From NCBI RefSeq assembly GCF_902506165.1, contig NZ_LR733817.1:1833946-1897945 (forward strand): a stretch of 64,000 nucleotides of DNA, given 5' to 3'. The DNA is from Bosea sp. 29B. Lineage in GTDB: Bacteria; Pseudomonadota; Alphaproteobacteria; Rhizobiales; Beijerinckiaceae. The translations under genes were made by a program, and so were the position numbers. The notes below the pieces were generated by a model. That model saw only the letters and a list, made by a program, of their open reading frames with translations. It did no database searches and had not been told where the DNA came from. Shown here piece by piece: positions 1 to 7,579 of the stretch. Numbering within the stretch: the stretch's first letter is position 1; every line of letters starts with the position of its first letter.

Positions 1-2
1 AT

Positions 3-989
3 ATTGATGGCGTTTCCCGTTTCGCGATACAGGAAGGCTTCAAGGCGCTGCAGGTGCCGGTCCACGACAGCGCGATCATCGACACTGAGCGCCTGGAAGA
101 CAGCGGTTACATCGACAACTGGCGCGCGATCATCGAGCGCCACGGCCTGGTGGTGAGCGAGATCGCGGCGCATCGCGCCGGCCAATTGCTGGCGGTCCAT
201 CCGGCCTATGACGGAGTCATGGACGCGTTCGCGCCCGCCGAGCTGCGCGGCAGCCCGGCGGCGCGCCAACAATGGGCCGAGCAGGAGTTGCGGCGCGCCA
301 TCACGCTCGCGGCCCGCATCGGCGCCGGCAAGCTCGCGACCTTTTCGGGCAGCCTGCTCTGGCCGTTCTTCTATCCCTACCCGCCGGCCCCGCCCGGCCT
401 GATCGAGCGCGGCTTTGCGGCGCTGGCGGCGCGCTGGCGCCCACTGCTCGATTACGCCGACAGCCTCGATGTCGACATCTGCTTCGAGCTGCATCCGGGC
501 CAGGACCTGCATGACGGCGCGACGTTTGCCGTCTTCCTCGACCGCGTCGACCACCATCCTCGCGCCAGGCTGCTCTATGACCCCAGCCATCTCAGGCTGC
601 AGCATCTCGACTATCTCGGCTTCATCGACCGCTGGCACAGCCGCATCGCCGCCTTCCATGTCAAGGATGCCGAGTTCCGCCCGAGCCCGGATCGCGGCGT
701 TTATGGCGGCTATGGCGACTGGATCGACCGCCCAGGCCGCTTCCGCAGCCCGGGCGACGGCGACATCGACTTTGCCGGCATCTTCAGCAGCCTGACCCGC
801 TACGGCTATGACGGCTGGGCCGTGCTCGAATGGGAGTGCTGCCTGAAGAACGCCTTCGACGGCGCACGCGAGGGGGCGCGCTTCATCGCCGACCACATCA
901 TCCAGACCACGCAGCGCGACTTCGACGCAGGCATGCGCCGCGCCGCGCCGCCTGACGAGCTCGACCGCATTCTGGGGCTGAAACCATGA
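3..989 (+). CDS. Sugar phosphate isomerase/epimerase, 5'-truncated by window edge
   Basis: This is a xylose-isomerase-like TIM-barrel protein of the sugar phosphate isomerase/epimerase family. The frame is open from base 3 with no stop, and the residues before the GTG at 54 (a stretch reading GFKALQVPVHD) continue the family's first beta strand. The true start therefore lies left of the window. Visible family features are FELHPGQDLHD near the middle, YDPSHL, FHVKDAEF and the C-terminal VLEWECCLK, which supply the acidic and His metal and substrate ligands of the barrel. It overlaps the next oxidoreductase by four bases (ATGA), so the two are probably translationally coupled. The pairing is common in inositol- and sugar-degrading clusters. 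The exact substrate cannot be read. Confidence 0.85.
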   Translation: MDGVSRFAIQEGFKALQVPVHDSAIIDTERLEDSGYIDNWRAIIERHGLVVSEIAAHRAGQLLAVHPAYDGVMDAFAPAELRGSPAARQQWAEQELRRAITLAARIGAGKLATFSGSLLWPFFYPYPPAPPGLIERGFAALAARWRPLLDYADSLDVDICFELHPGQDLHDGATFAVFLDRVDHHPRARLLYDPSHLRLQHLDYLGFIDRWHSRIAAFHVKDAEFRPSPDRGVYGGYGDWIDRPGRFRSPGDGDIDFAGIFSSLTRYGYDGWAVLEWECCLKNAFDGAREGARFIADHIIQTTQRDFDAGMRRAAPPDELDRILGLKP

Positions 990-2176
990 GCGAAGGTAAT
1001 CCCGTCTTCACCGCCCTCGGGCGGCCGATCCGCTTGGGCATTCTCGGCGGCGCCCCGCCCTCGATGATCGGCCCAGCGCATCGCATGGCGGCTGCGCTCG
1101 ACGGCCGCTTCAGCCTCGTCGCCGGCATGATGTCGTCGAAGCCGGAGCGCTCCCGTCGCGAAGGGCTCGCGATCGGCCTCGCCGAAGAGCGCTGCTATGG
1201 CTCGCTCGATGAACTGCTGGCGCGGGAGAAGGCGCGCCCTGACGGCGTCGAGGCCCTCGCCATCATCACCCCCAACGACAGCCACACCGCCTATTGCAAG
1301 GCGGCCTTCGCGGCCGGGCTCGACGTCATGGTCGAGAAACCGCTGTGCAACGATCTCGGCGAGGCGCGCGAGCTCGCCGCGTTGGCGCGCGAGAGCGGCG
1401 TCGCAGTGGCGCTGACACACACCTATTCCGGCTATCCGATGCTGCGCGAGATGCGCGCGCGCATCCTGGCCGGGCAGATCGGCGCCGTGCGTCTCATTCA
1501 GATCGACTACCTCGCCGGCGGCAATGCGACGCTGGTCGAGGCGACGCCGGAAGGCGCCGCGCGCTGGCGGCTCAACCCCGAGATCAGCGGCCCCTCGCTC
1601 ATCCTCGGCGATATCGGCACCCACGCCCACCATCTCGTCGGCTTCGTCACCGGCGAGCCGATGGCGAGCGTTTCCGCCGAGGTCGGCACGCTGGTGCCCG
1701 GCCGCAAGGTCCACGACATCGCGCAGATCCGCTTCCGGCAGGCAGGCGGCGCCCGCGGCCGGATCGAGCTCAGCAATGCCGCGGCCGGCGCGTCAAACCT
1801 CTTCACCATCCGAATTTTCGGAGAGACCGGCTATCTCGCTTGGAGCCATGGCGCGCCCAATGAACTGCTGCTGGGCCGGCTCAATGGCGACATCGTCGTG
1901 ACCGGCGCCGGCCGGCCCGACCTCTCTGCGGCGGCGCGGGATGCAACCCGGCTGTCGCGCCCCGGCCATCCCGAGGGGCTGATCGAGGCGATCGCCAATC
2001 TCTATATCGGCTTCGCCGACCTCATCCTGGCGCGGCGCGGGCTCAGGCCCGCCACCGACATGGCCAGGCTGACGCCCTCGATCGAGGACGGCGTCGCCGG
2101 CCTCGCCTTCGTCATGGCCTGTCTCGAAAGCTCTGCCGCCGGCGGCGCCTCCACTCCCCTCGCATCCAGCCTCTAG
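986..2176 (+). CDS. Gfo/Idh/MocA family oxidoreductase
   Basis: A 396-residue NAD(P)-dependent oxidoreductase of the glucose-fructose oxidoreductase/inositol dehydrogenase family, presumably oxidising a sugar or cyclitol. The N-terminal Rossmann fold has a slightly unusual glycine motif (LGILGGAPPSMIG). EKPLCNDL is the conserved EKP motif with the catalytic lysine, and GDIGTHAHHL holds the family's D-x-x-x-H motif. The start ATG overlaps the stop of the preceding isomerase, and the SDR follows after 9 bases, so it sits inside one operon. Family assignment is secure; the substrate is not. Confidence 0.88.
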   Translation: MSEGNPVFTALGRPIRLGILGGAPPSMIGPAHRMAAALDGRFSLVAGMMSSKPERSRREGLAIGLAEERCYGSLDELLAREKARPDGVEALAIITPNDSHTAYCKAAFAAGLDVMVEKPLCNDLGEARELAALARESGVAVALTHTYSGYPMLREMRARILAGQIGAVRLIQIDYLAGGNATLVEATPEGAARWRLNPEISGPSLILGDIGTHAHHLVGFVTGEPMASVSAEVGTLVPGRKVHDIAQIRFRQAGGARGRIELSNAAAGASNLFTIRIFGETGYLAWSHGAPNELLLGRLNGDIVVTGAGRPDLSAAARDATRLSRPGHPEGLIEAIANLYIGFADLILARRGLRPATDMARLTPSIEDGVAGLAFVMACLESSAAGGASTPLASSL

Positions 2177-2185
2177 CGGAGCAAC

Positions 2186-2857
2186 ATGGCAACGATCGTC
2201 ATCACCGGGTGCGACACCGGCCTCGGCGTCGAGTTCGCCCGGCAATACGCGGCCGAGGGGCACAAGGTCTTCGCGACCTGCCTTTCGCCAGAGACCGCAC
2301 ACGAGACCCGCGCGATTGTAGGCGATGTCGAGGTCAAAAAACTCGACATGACCGACCATGCCGGCATTGCGGCCTTCGCTGCTTCGCTCGGCGGGCGGCC
2401 GGTCGACATCCTCCTCAACAATGCCGGCATCGGCCGGCCGCACCCGCCCTTCGGCGAGACCGACTACGCCAATTGGCGGCGCATCCTCGAAACCAATCTG
2501 ATCGGCCCGATGAAGCTGGTGGAGACGCTGGTCGAGAACGTCGCGGCGAGCGAACTGAAGATGATGGCCTTCGTCTCCAGCCGCATGGGCTCGATTGCGC
2601 TGAACCAGAGCGGCGGCTCCTATGCCTACCGCTCAAGCAAGGCGGGGCTGAACATGGTGGTCAAAGGCCTCGCGGTCGACCTGGCACCGCGCCATATCAG
2701 CGTCATTGCCCTGCATCCGGGCTGGGCCGCGACCGAACCGGGCGGGCGCGTGCCGGTCGCGGAGAGCGTCGCCGGCATGCGCGGCGTGATCCATCGCGCC
2801 GGGCGGCACCACACCGGCATCTTCCAGACCTATCACGATCAGCCTTTGCCCTGGTGA
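2186..2857 (+). CDS. SDR family oxidoreductase
   Basis: A short-chain dehydrogenase/reductase of 223 residues. The cofactor-binding TGCDTGLG motif is at the N terminus, the NNAGIG motif is near residue 80, and the catalytic Tyr-x-x-x-Lys is in the segment YAYRSSKAG with its upstream serine. It ends soon after the catalytic and substrate-loop region, slightly short of the usual 250. A Shine-Dalgarno-like AGCGGAG precedes the ATG. Its position between a MocA-type oxidoreductase and a lactonase suggests a role in sugar or sugar-alcohol oxidation, but that is inferred from context. Confidence 0.87.
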   Translation: MATIVITGCDTGLGVEFARQYAAEGHKVFATCLSPETAHETRAIVGDVEVKKLDMTDHAGIAAFAASLGGRPVDILLNNAGIGRPHPPFGETDYANWRRILETNLIGPMKLVETLVENVAASELKMMAFVSSRMGSIALNQSGGSYAYRSSKAGLNMVVKGLAVDLAPRHISVIALHPGWAATEPGGRVPVAESVAGMRGVIHRAGRHHTGIFQTYHDQPLPW

Positions 2858-2861
2858 TACC

Positions 2862-3737
2862 ATGAAGCCCGAGATCGAGACCGTCCTGCCCGGCCCCTTC
2901 GCCCTCGGCGAAGGCCCGTGCTGGCATGGCGGCGAAGGCGCGCTCTATTTCGTCGATGCGCTCAGGCCGGCGATCCATCGCTGGCATCCGGCGAATGGGC
3001 TTGCCACCTGGGCGATGCCGGCGATCGTCGGCTCCTTCGCGATCCGGCGCAGCGGCGGGCTGATCGCCTCGCTGCAGACCGGCTTCGCCACGGTCGATCT
3101 TGCAACCGGCGCGGTGACGCCGCTGGTCGATCCCGAACCGGAGAAGCCGGCCAACGTCCTCAATGACGGCAAATGCGACAGACGCGGCCGGTTCTGGTGC
3201 GGCTCGCGCGACGGCGCGCTGACGGACCCGAATGGCGCGCTCTATCGCCTCGATCCCGATCTCAGCGCCCACCAGATGGACCAGGGCTTCATCGTCTCCA
3301 ACGGCATCGCCTTCTCGCCCGACGACCGCACCATGTATTTCGCGGACTCACGGGCCGAGACCGTCTTCGCCTATGATTTCGACATCGATAGCGGCGCGAT
3401 CTCCAACCGCCGCGTCTTCTTCTCGACCGGCGAGATCGAGGGACGCTGCGACGGCGCGACGGTCGACGCTGAGGGCTTCTATTGGTGCGCGCTGGTGCAT
3501 GGCGGCAAGATCGCCCGGGTCGATCCGAAGGGGCGTTTCGACCGGCTGATCGACATGCCGATCAAGCATCCGACCATGTGCACTTTCGGCGGCGACGGAC
3601 TCGACGTGCTCTACGTCACCAGCGCCGCCTCAATGCTGAGCGACGAGGAGCGAGCCCGTACGCCGCAGGCCGGGAACCTCTTCGCCATTCACGGCCTCGG
3701 CGTGAAGGGCCTGCCGGAGCCGATGTTCGCGGGGTGA
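2862..3737 (+). CDS. SMP-30/gluconolactonase/LRE family protein
   Basis: A 291-residue six-bladed beta-propeller of the SMP-30/gluconolactonase family, which hydrolyses sugar lactones using a bound divalent metal. Family signatures are LGEGPCWH at the start (metal-ligand Glu), NDGKCDRRGRFWCGS around residue 105 and SNGIAFSPDDRTMYFADS around residue 145 (Asn and Asp ligands). The start lies 4 bases after the SDR stop, so it is the last gene of the plus-strand operon. In this cluster it would open the lactone formed by one of the dehydrogenases, giving the aldonate for the downstream dehydratase. No signal peptide is seen, so it should be cytoplasmic. Confidence 0.9.
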   Translation: MKPEIETVLPGPFALGEGPCWHGGEGALYFVDALRPAIHRWHPANGLATWAMPAIVGSFAIRRSGGLIASLQTGFATVDLATGAVTPLVDPEPEKPANVLNDGKCDRRGRFWCGSRDGALTDPNGALYRLDPDLSAHQMDQGFIVSNGIAFSPDDRTMYFADSRAETVFAYDFDIDSGAISNRRVFFSTGEIEGRCDGATVDAEGFYWCALVHGGKIARVDPKGRFDRLIDMPIKHPTMCTFGGDGLDVLYVTSAASMLSDEERARTPQAGNLFAIHGLGVKGLPEPMFAG

Positions 3738-3787
3738 TACAGGAGTCGTCGAGATCGGCCGACCGAGTTGTCGGCGCAAAAATCTGG

Positions 3788-3899
3788 GTCGTCCCGGACA
3801 AGCCGCCTTCGGCGGCGCCGATCCGGGACCCATGCCTGAGCCTCAATCGGACAAGCTCAGGCATGGGTCCCGGGTCTCCCTGCGGTCGCCCGGGACGAC
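3788..3899. repeat. REP-like intergenic palindrome
   Basis: Nested inverted repeats in the gap between two converging genes. An inner perfect 19-bp arm pair (3823-3841 and 3855-3873, core GGGACCCATGCCTGAGC) is enclosed by GTCGTCCCGG (3788-3797) and its complement (3890-3899). The outer GTC(GT)CCCGG motif resembles the short palindromic elements scattered through rhizobial genomes. Related palindromes lie at 27,541-27,638 and 40,885-40,926. It could also terminate transcription from both sides. Confidence 0.7.
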
Positions 3900-3958
3900 A
3901 CGCGTTTCATCTTGATAGGTCAAAAGGGACGGCGCTTCGTTTTGGCGGCTGCCAGGAC

Positions 3959-4366
3959 TCATCCTCTGCCCGAAAGGACGAGCGGAGCCGCCAGCGTCGT
4001 GTTCTGCGAACGGAAGAAGAGCCGGATCGGGATGCGCTCGGACGAGCCGACGCCCGGCTTCACCGCGCTGAGCTGGATATGGTGCGACGGGTTTCCCGTA
4101 ATGCGGAAGCTGCCGTCTGCTCCGGTCTTCACGCTGCGATTTTCGGCGAAGGTGGTGAAGCTGAAGACCCAGAGCGTGACCTGGGCCCCTTCCACCGGCT
4201 TGCCCTGCGCGTCGAGCACCTGCCCGAGCACAAGCCCGTCATCATGGGTCGAGGCATAGAGGTTCCAGGCGGCCGCGACGGCGAGGATGGCGGCGGGGAC
4301 CAGGACGAAGCGGTTGAGCAGCCACTTCCGCCAGCCACTTGGCCGGCCGCTGGAGTAAGCTTCCAT
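3959..4366 (-). CDS. Single-pass membrane protein with carboxypeptidase-regulatory-like domain
   Basis: A 135-residue protein. One transmembrane helix (about residues 20-38, LVPAAILAVAAAWNLYA) is followed by a short beta-sandwich domain resembling the CarboxypepD_reg fold: GQVLDAQGKPVEGAQVTLW, then TGADGSFRITG, the usual repeat grammar of that domain. It lies three bases after the stop of an ABC permease gene on the same strand and so is probably the last gene of that importer operon. Its role is unknown. An extracytoplasmic accessory domain for the transporter is a reasonable guess, with no direct support. Confidence 0.7.
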   Translation of the reverse strand: MEAYSSGRPSGWRKWLLNRFVLVPAAILAVAAAWNLYASTHDDGLVLGQVLDAQGKPVEGAQVTLWVFSFTTFAENRSVKTGADGSFRITGNPSHHIQLSAVKPGVGSSERIPIRLFFRSQNTTLAAPLVLSGRG

Positions 4367-4369
4367 CGC

Positions 4370-5185
4370 CTAACCCTTCGTCGCGCCAGAGGTGAGGCCC
4401 TGGATGAACTCCTTCTGCGCCAGCAGGAACAGCAGGATGCCGGGTGCGAGCACCATGATGCAGAAGGCATAGAGCGCCCCGGTCGTATCCTCCTGATAGG
4501 ACAGGAAGCGCGCCAGCCCGAGCGGCAGCGTCTGCATTTCCGGCGTCCGCGTCATGATCAGCGGCCAGAGGAAATTGTTCCAGGACCAGATGAAGGAGAG
4601 GATCACGTTCGTCGCCATGGCGGACTTGGCCAGCGGCAGCATGATCGTCCAGACGATCCGCCATTCCGGCAGGCCATCGACCTTCGCGGCATCTATCAGC
4701 GAGCCCGGGATCGCGTCGAAGCTCGCCTTGAACACGAAGATGCAGATGATCGTCGAGAACTGCGGCAGGGCCAGGCCGACATAGGAATTCAGCAGGCCGA
4801 GCTGGCCGGTGATCAGATAGGCCGGAATGATCGTCGCCTGGAACGGCACCATCATGCAGGACAGGAACAGGATCAGGATGAAGCCCTTGCCCCGGAACTC
4901 GCGGGTCAGCGCATAGCCCGCCATCGCGTTGAAGACGACATTGGCGGCGATGGTGATGACCGAGACGATGACGCTGTTCAGGAAGTAGCGGGCGAACGGG
5001 ATCGCGTACCAGACATCGACATAATAGAAGAGGTGCGGGTTGCGCGGGATGATGCTCGGCGGAAAGGTGAAGATGTTCTCGCCCGAGACGGATGTCTTCA
5101 GCACCCAGTAGAAGGGTACCAGCATCACGAAGCAGACGGCGATCAGCGCCAGATGGATCGGCCAGGTCGGGGAGCGGCGCATCAT
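4370..5185 (-). CDS. Carbohydrate ABC transporter permease (CUT1, MalG-like)
   Basis: A 271-residue inner-membrane permease with about six hydrophobic helices. The EAA-loop region reads IDAAKVDGLPEWRIVWTIMLP, placing it in the MalG/UgpE group that docks onto the ATPase. The start is the ATG at 5185-5183, which overlaps the stop of the other permease (ATGA). An open frame extends much further upstream but is only the antisense shadow of that neighbour. It works with the partner permease and the binding protein. No ATPase gene is present in this cluster within the window. Confidence 0.9.
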   Translation of the reverse strand: MMRRSPTWPIHLALIAVCFVMLVPFYWVLKTSVSGENIFTFPPSIIPRNPHLFYYVDVWYAIPFARYFLNSVIVSVITIAANVVFNAMAGYALTREFRGKGFILILFLSCMMVPFQATIIPAYLITGQLGLLNSYVGLALPQFSTIICIFVFKASFDAIPGSLIDAAKVDGLPEWRIVWTIMLPLAKSAMATNVILSFIWSWNNFLWPLIMTRTPEMQTLPLGLARFLSYQEDTTGALYAFCIMVLAPGILLFLLAQKEFIQGLTSGATKG

Positions 5186-6120
5186 TCCATGTCCCTGGCG
5201 CCGGCATTCCCGCCGGAGAGCCGGTTCGCCGCCCAGGCGACCGTGATCAGGAAGATGAAGAACACGACCGTCACCGCAGCCGCATAGTCGAAGCGCGTCT
5301 GCACGAAGCCGAGCTTGTAGATGTAGGTGACGAGGATCTCGGTGGCGCGGCCGGGACCGCCGCCGGTCATGACATAGACCAGGTCGAAGCTGGTCACCGA
5401 GTTCAGCATGCCGATGACGAAACACAGGAAGATCGAGGGGCGCAGCAGCGGCAGGATGATGCGCCAGAAGCGGTCGCTGGCAGTGGCGCCGTCGATCTCG
5501 GCCGCCTCGAACAGCGAGCTCGGGATGTTCTGCAGCCCGGTCAACAGGATGATCATGTAGAAGCCGAGCATCTGCCAGATATTGGCGACGACGACCGAGG
5601 GCAGCGCCCAGAAGAACGAGTTCAGGAACGGGATCGGCGTGTCGGTGAGGTGCAGCAGCCTGGCCACATAGTTCAGCAGGCCGACGCGCTCGTCGTACAT
5701 CCAGCGCCAGATGATCGCGACCGCCACCGTCATCAGCGGATAGGAGAGGAAGATCAGCGTGCGATAGATGTTGCGGCCGCTGATGTTGGAGTTGACCAGC
5801 AGCGCCAGGCCGAGCGCCATCGCAATCCCGACCGGCGCCGACAGGATGATGAAGACCGTGTTCCAGAGCGACTGCCAGAACACCTCGTCCGTCAGCATCT
5901 CCTCGTAGTTCTCGAGGCCGATGAAGACTGCCGGCTTCAGCGGCGACCAGGCCTGGAAGGAGAGCAGGATGTTCCAGGCCAGCGGCAGGATGCGATAGAG
6001 CAGGAAGATCAGCAGCGACGGCAAGAGGAAGCACCAGACCAGGATGGCCTGGCGCGTCGTCGCCCTGCGCAGGAAGGAGGTACGCCGCCGTTCGGGCGCG
6101 GCGGACATAGCCATTGCCAT
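5182..6120 (-). CDS. Carbohydrate ABC transporter permease (CUT1, MalF/UgpA-like)
   Basis: A 312-residue sugar permease with about six membrane segments, beginning at LVWCFLLPSLLIFLLY. The EAA loop reads EAAEIDGATASDRFWRIILP. The chosen start ATG at 6120 (MAMAMS) has a GGGGAG about 11 bases upstream. Longer readings run into the end of the binding-protein gene with no support. It heterodimerises with the following permease, the genes overlapping by four bases. The gene order binding protein, permease, permease is typical of CUT1 importers of mono-, oligo- or polyol sugars. Confidence 0.9.
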   Translation of the reverse strand: MAMAMSAAPERRRTSFLRRATTRQAILVWCFLLPSLLIFLLYRILPLAWNILLSFQAWSPLKPAVFIGLENYEEMLTDEVFWQSLWNTVFIILSAPVGIAMALGLALLVNSNISGRNIYRTLIFLSYPLMTVAVAIIWRWMYDERVGLLNYVARLLHLTDTPIPFLNSFFWALPSVVVANIWQMLGFYMIILLTGLQNIPSSLFEAAEIDGATASDRFWRIILPLLRPSIFLCFVIGMLNSVTSFDLVYVMTGGGPGRATEILVTYIYKLGFVQTRFDYAAAVTVVFFIFLITVAWAANRLSGGNAGARDME

Positions 6121-6139
6121 AACCGGCGCCGCTCCCCGC

Positions 6140-7390
6140 TCAGGACCGGCGCATGACGCGCGTGACCGCGCGCTCTGCATCCGCCATTGCCGTCTTGGCA
6201 TCCTTGCGGCCGAGCACGGCGTTCTGGATCTCGGCCCAGAAGACGTCCTTGACCTGCGCATCGTTCGGCAGGGGCCAGTTGCCGCACATCTTGTCGGTGT
6301 GTTCGAGCTGCGTCAGCAGCACGGCATGGGCCAGCGGATCCTCGGCCTTGACCTTCTCCAGCCCGATTTTGTCGGCGGCGAGATTGCCGGTGAGGATGCG
6401 GCGGCGCACCGAGAACTCGGTCGCCCATTTGTTGCCGGTCATGTGCTTGACCAGGGCCCAGGCGAGATCCGGATTCTTCGACGATTTCGAGATGGCGAAG
6501 CCGTGATTGGTCGGCGTCGACCAGTTGCCGGGATTCTGGGCCGCGCCGAGCGTATCGGGATTGACCCAGGGCGCCTGGCCCTTGACGAAGAAATACGAGG
6601 CCGAATGGGCCTGCAGCATGCCGACATTGCCGGAAGCGAAGGCGCCGTTGGGCTCGACCCAGCGCCCGGTCCAGGCGATCTTGTTGATCCCGCCCGAGGC
6701 CGTCGCCTTGGCCAGCTTCTCCAGCACCTCGATCGTCTTCGGCGTGTTGAAGGCCGGCGTCTTCATGTCCGCTTTCAGCAGCTCGACGCCGTTCATCTGC
6801 ATCAGCGGCCAATAGAGCCAGTCGAAATTCAGCGTCAGGAAGCCGGTCTTCTCACCCTTGGCCATCGCCTGGCTGAAATTGACGATCTCGTCGAACGACT
6901 TGGGCGCATCCGTCAGGCCGGCCTCCTTGAACATCGTCTTGTTGTAGAACAGCAGCGTCTTGGCGATGTAGAAGGGCACGACAAAGTTCTTCTTGTCGTA
7001 GACGAAGCTCGCCAGGTAGTCCTGGTTGTAGAGCTTGGCGACGTCCGGCTCCTTCTGCATATAGGGCGTCAGGTCGAGCAGGGCGCCGTTCGCCGCCCAC
7101 TCCACCCAGATCGCGCCCTGGAGATCGATGATGTCGGGCGCCGTGCCGGCGACGAGCTGCGTCTGGTAGAAGGCCGGCAGCTCCGGCCCCTTCTTGTCGA
7201 GCCACTCGATCTCAACGCCCGGATTCTGCGCCTTGAAGTCGGCGAACTCCTCTTTGAACAGTGCCTCCTGGTCGGCGATGTTCCAGGTCAGGATGCTGAG
7301 CTTGCGGTTCGACTGCGCCCGCAGATAGGCCGGCATCGCGACCGTTCCCGCCGCAGCCAGGCCGCTCTTGATGAGTGTTCTGCGGTCCAT
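6140..7390 (-). CDS. Extracellular sugar-binding protein of ABC importer, Tat-type signal
   Basis: A 416-residue family-1 solute-binding protein. The N terminus MDRRTLIKSGLAAAG has an RR-x-L-I-K twin-arginine-like signal and a cleavage region near AYLRAQ. The start is fixed by GGGAGGGCGG directly upstream of the ATG at 7390. The mature protein has the sugar-binding signature FKAQNPGVEIEW and LAWALVKHMTGNKWATEF. It is the first gene of the minus-strand importer operon and is divergent from the IlvD/Edd dehydratase, which suggests the substrate imported is the one the dehydratase pathway uses. Confidence 0.9.
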   Translation of the reverse strand: MDRRTLIKSGLAAAGTVAMPAYLRAQSNRKLSILTWNIADQEALFKEEFADFKAQNPGVEIEWLDKKGPELPAFYQTQLVAGTAPDIIDLQGAIWVEWAANGALLDLTPYMQKEPDVAKLYNQDYLASFVYDKKNFVVPFYIAKTLLFYNKTMFKEAGLTDAPKSFDEIVNFSQAMAKGEKTGFLTLNFDWLYWPLMQMNGVELLKADMKTPAFNTPKTIEVLEKLAKATASGGINKIAWTGRWVEPNGAFASGNVGMLQAHSASYFFVKGQAPWVNPDTLGAAQNPGNWSTPTNHGFAISKSSKNPDLAWALVKHMTGNKWATEFSVRRRILTGNLAADKIGLEKVKAEDPLAHAVLLTQLEHTDKMCGNWPLPNDAQVKDVFWAEIQNAVLGRKDAKTAMADAERAVTRVMRRS

Positions 7391-7446
7391 GCCGCCCTCC
7401 CTGAATGATCTGGCGCCTCGTCTCTTCGGACGAGCTTCGACAGCAA

Positions 7447-7460
7447 TGATAGCGGTTACA
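7447..7460. promoter_or_regulatory. Candidate LacI-family operator (site 1)
   Basis: TGATAGCGGTTACA fits the LacI/GalR-family operator grammar TG-n5-CG-n5-CA with a central CpG. It lies in the divergent promoter region, 57 bases upstream of the importer binding-protein start. A LacI regulator is encoded in the adjacent operon. The assignment is inferred. Confidence 0.5.
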
Positions 7461-7546
7461 TTCAACTGGTCAAGACAGCTCGGAGCCCGCACATATTTCC
7501 CTTTTATATGTAACTTTCAGCGCATTTCGTTCGATTGACAGGGTTA

Positions 7547-7560
7547 TGAAAGCGATGTCA
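7547..7560. promoter_or_regulatory. Candidate LacI-family operator (site 2)
   Basis: TGAAAGCGATGTCA has the same TG-n5-CG-n5-CA form and pairs at five of seven palindromic positions. It lies 20-33 bases before the dehydratase GTG start, exactly 100 bases from site 1. The spacing would allow looping across the divergent promoters. The assignment is inferred. Confidence 0.5.
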
Positions 7561-7579
7561 TCTAACGCATCGCCCTGCC

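Noticed and set aside
3482..5287. A 601-codon plus-strand frame across the ABC permease genes
   Set aside because: It crosses a REP-like palindrome and lies opposite clear permease sequence. No coding signature of its own.
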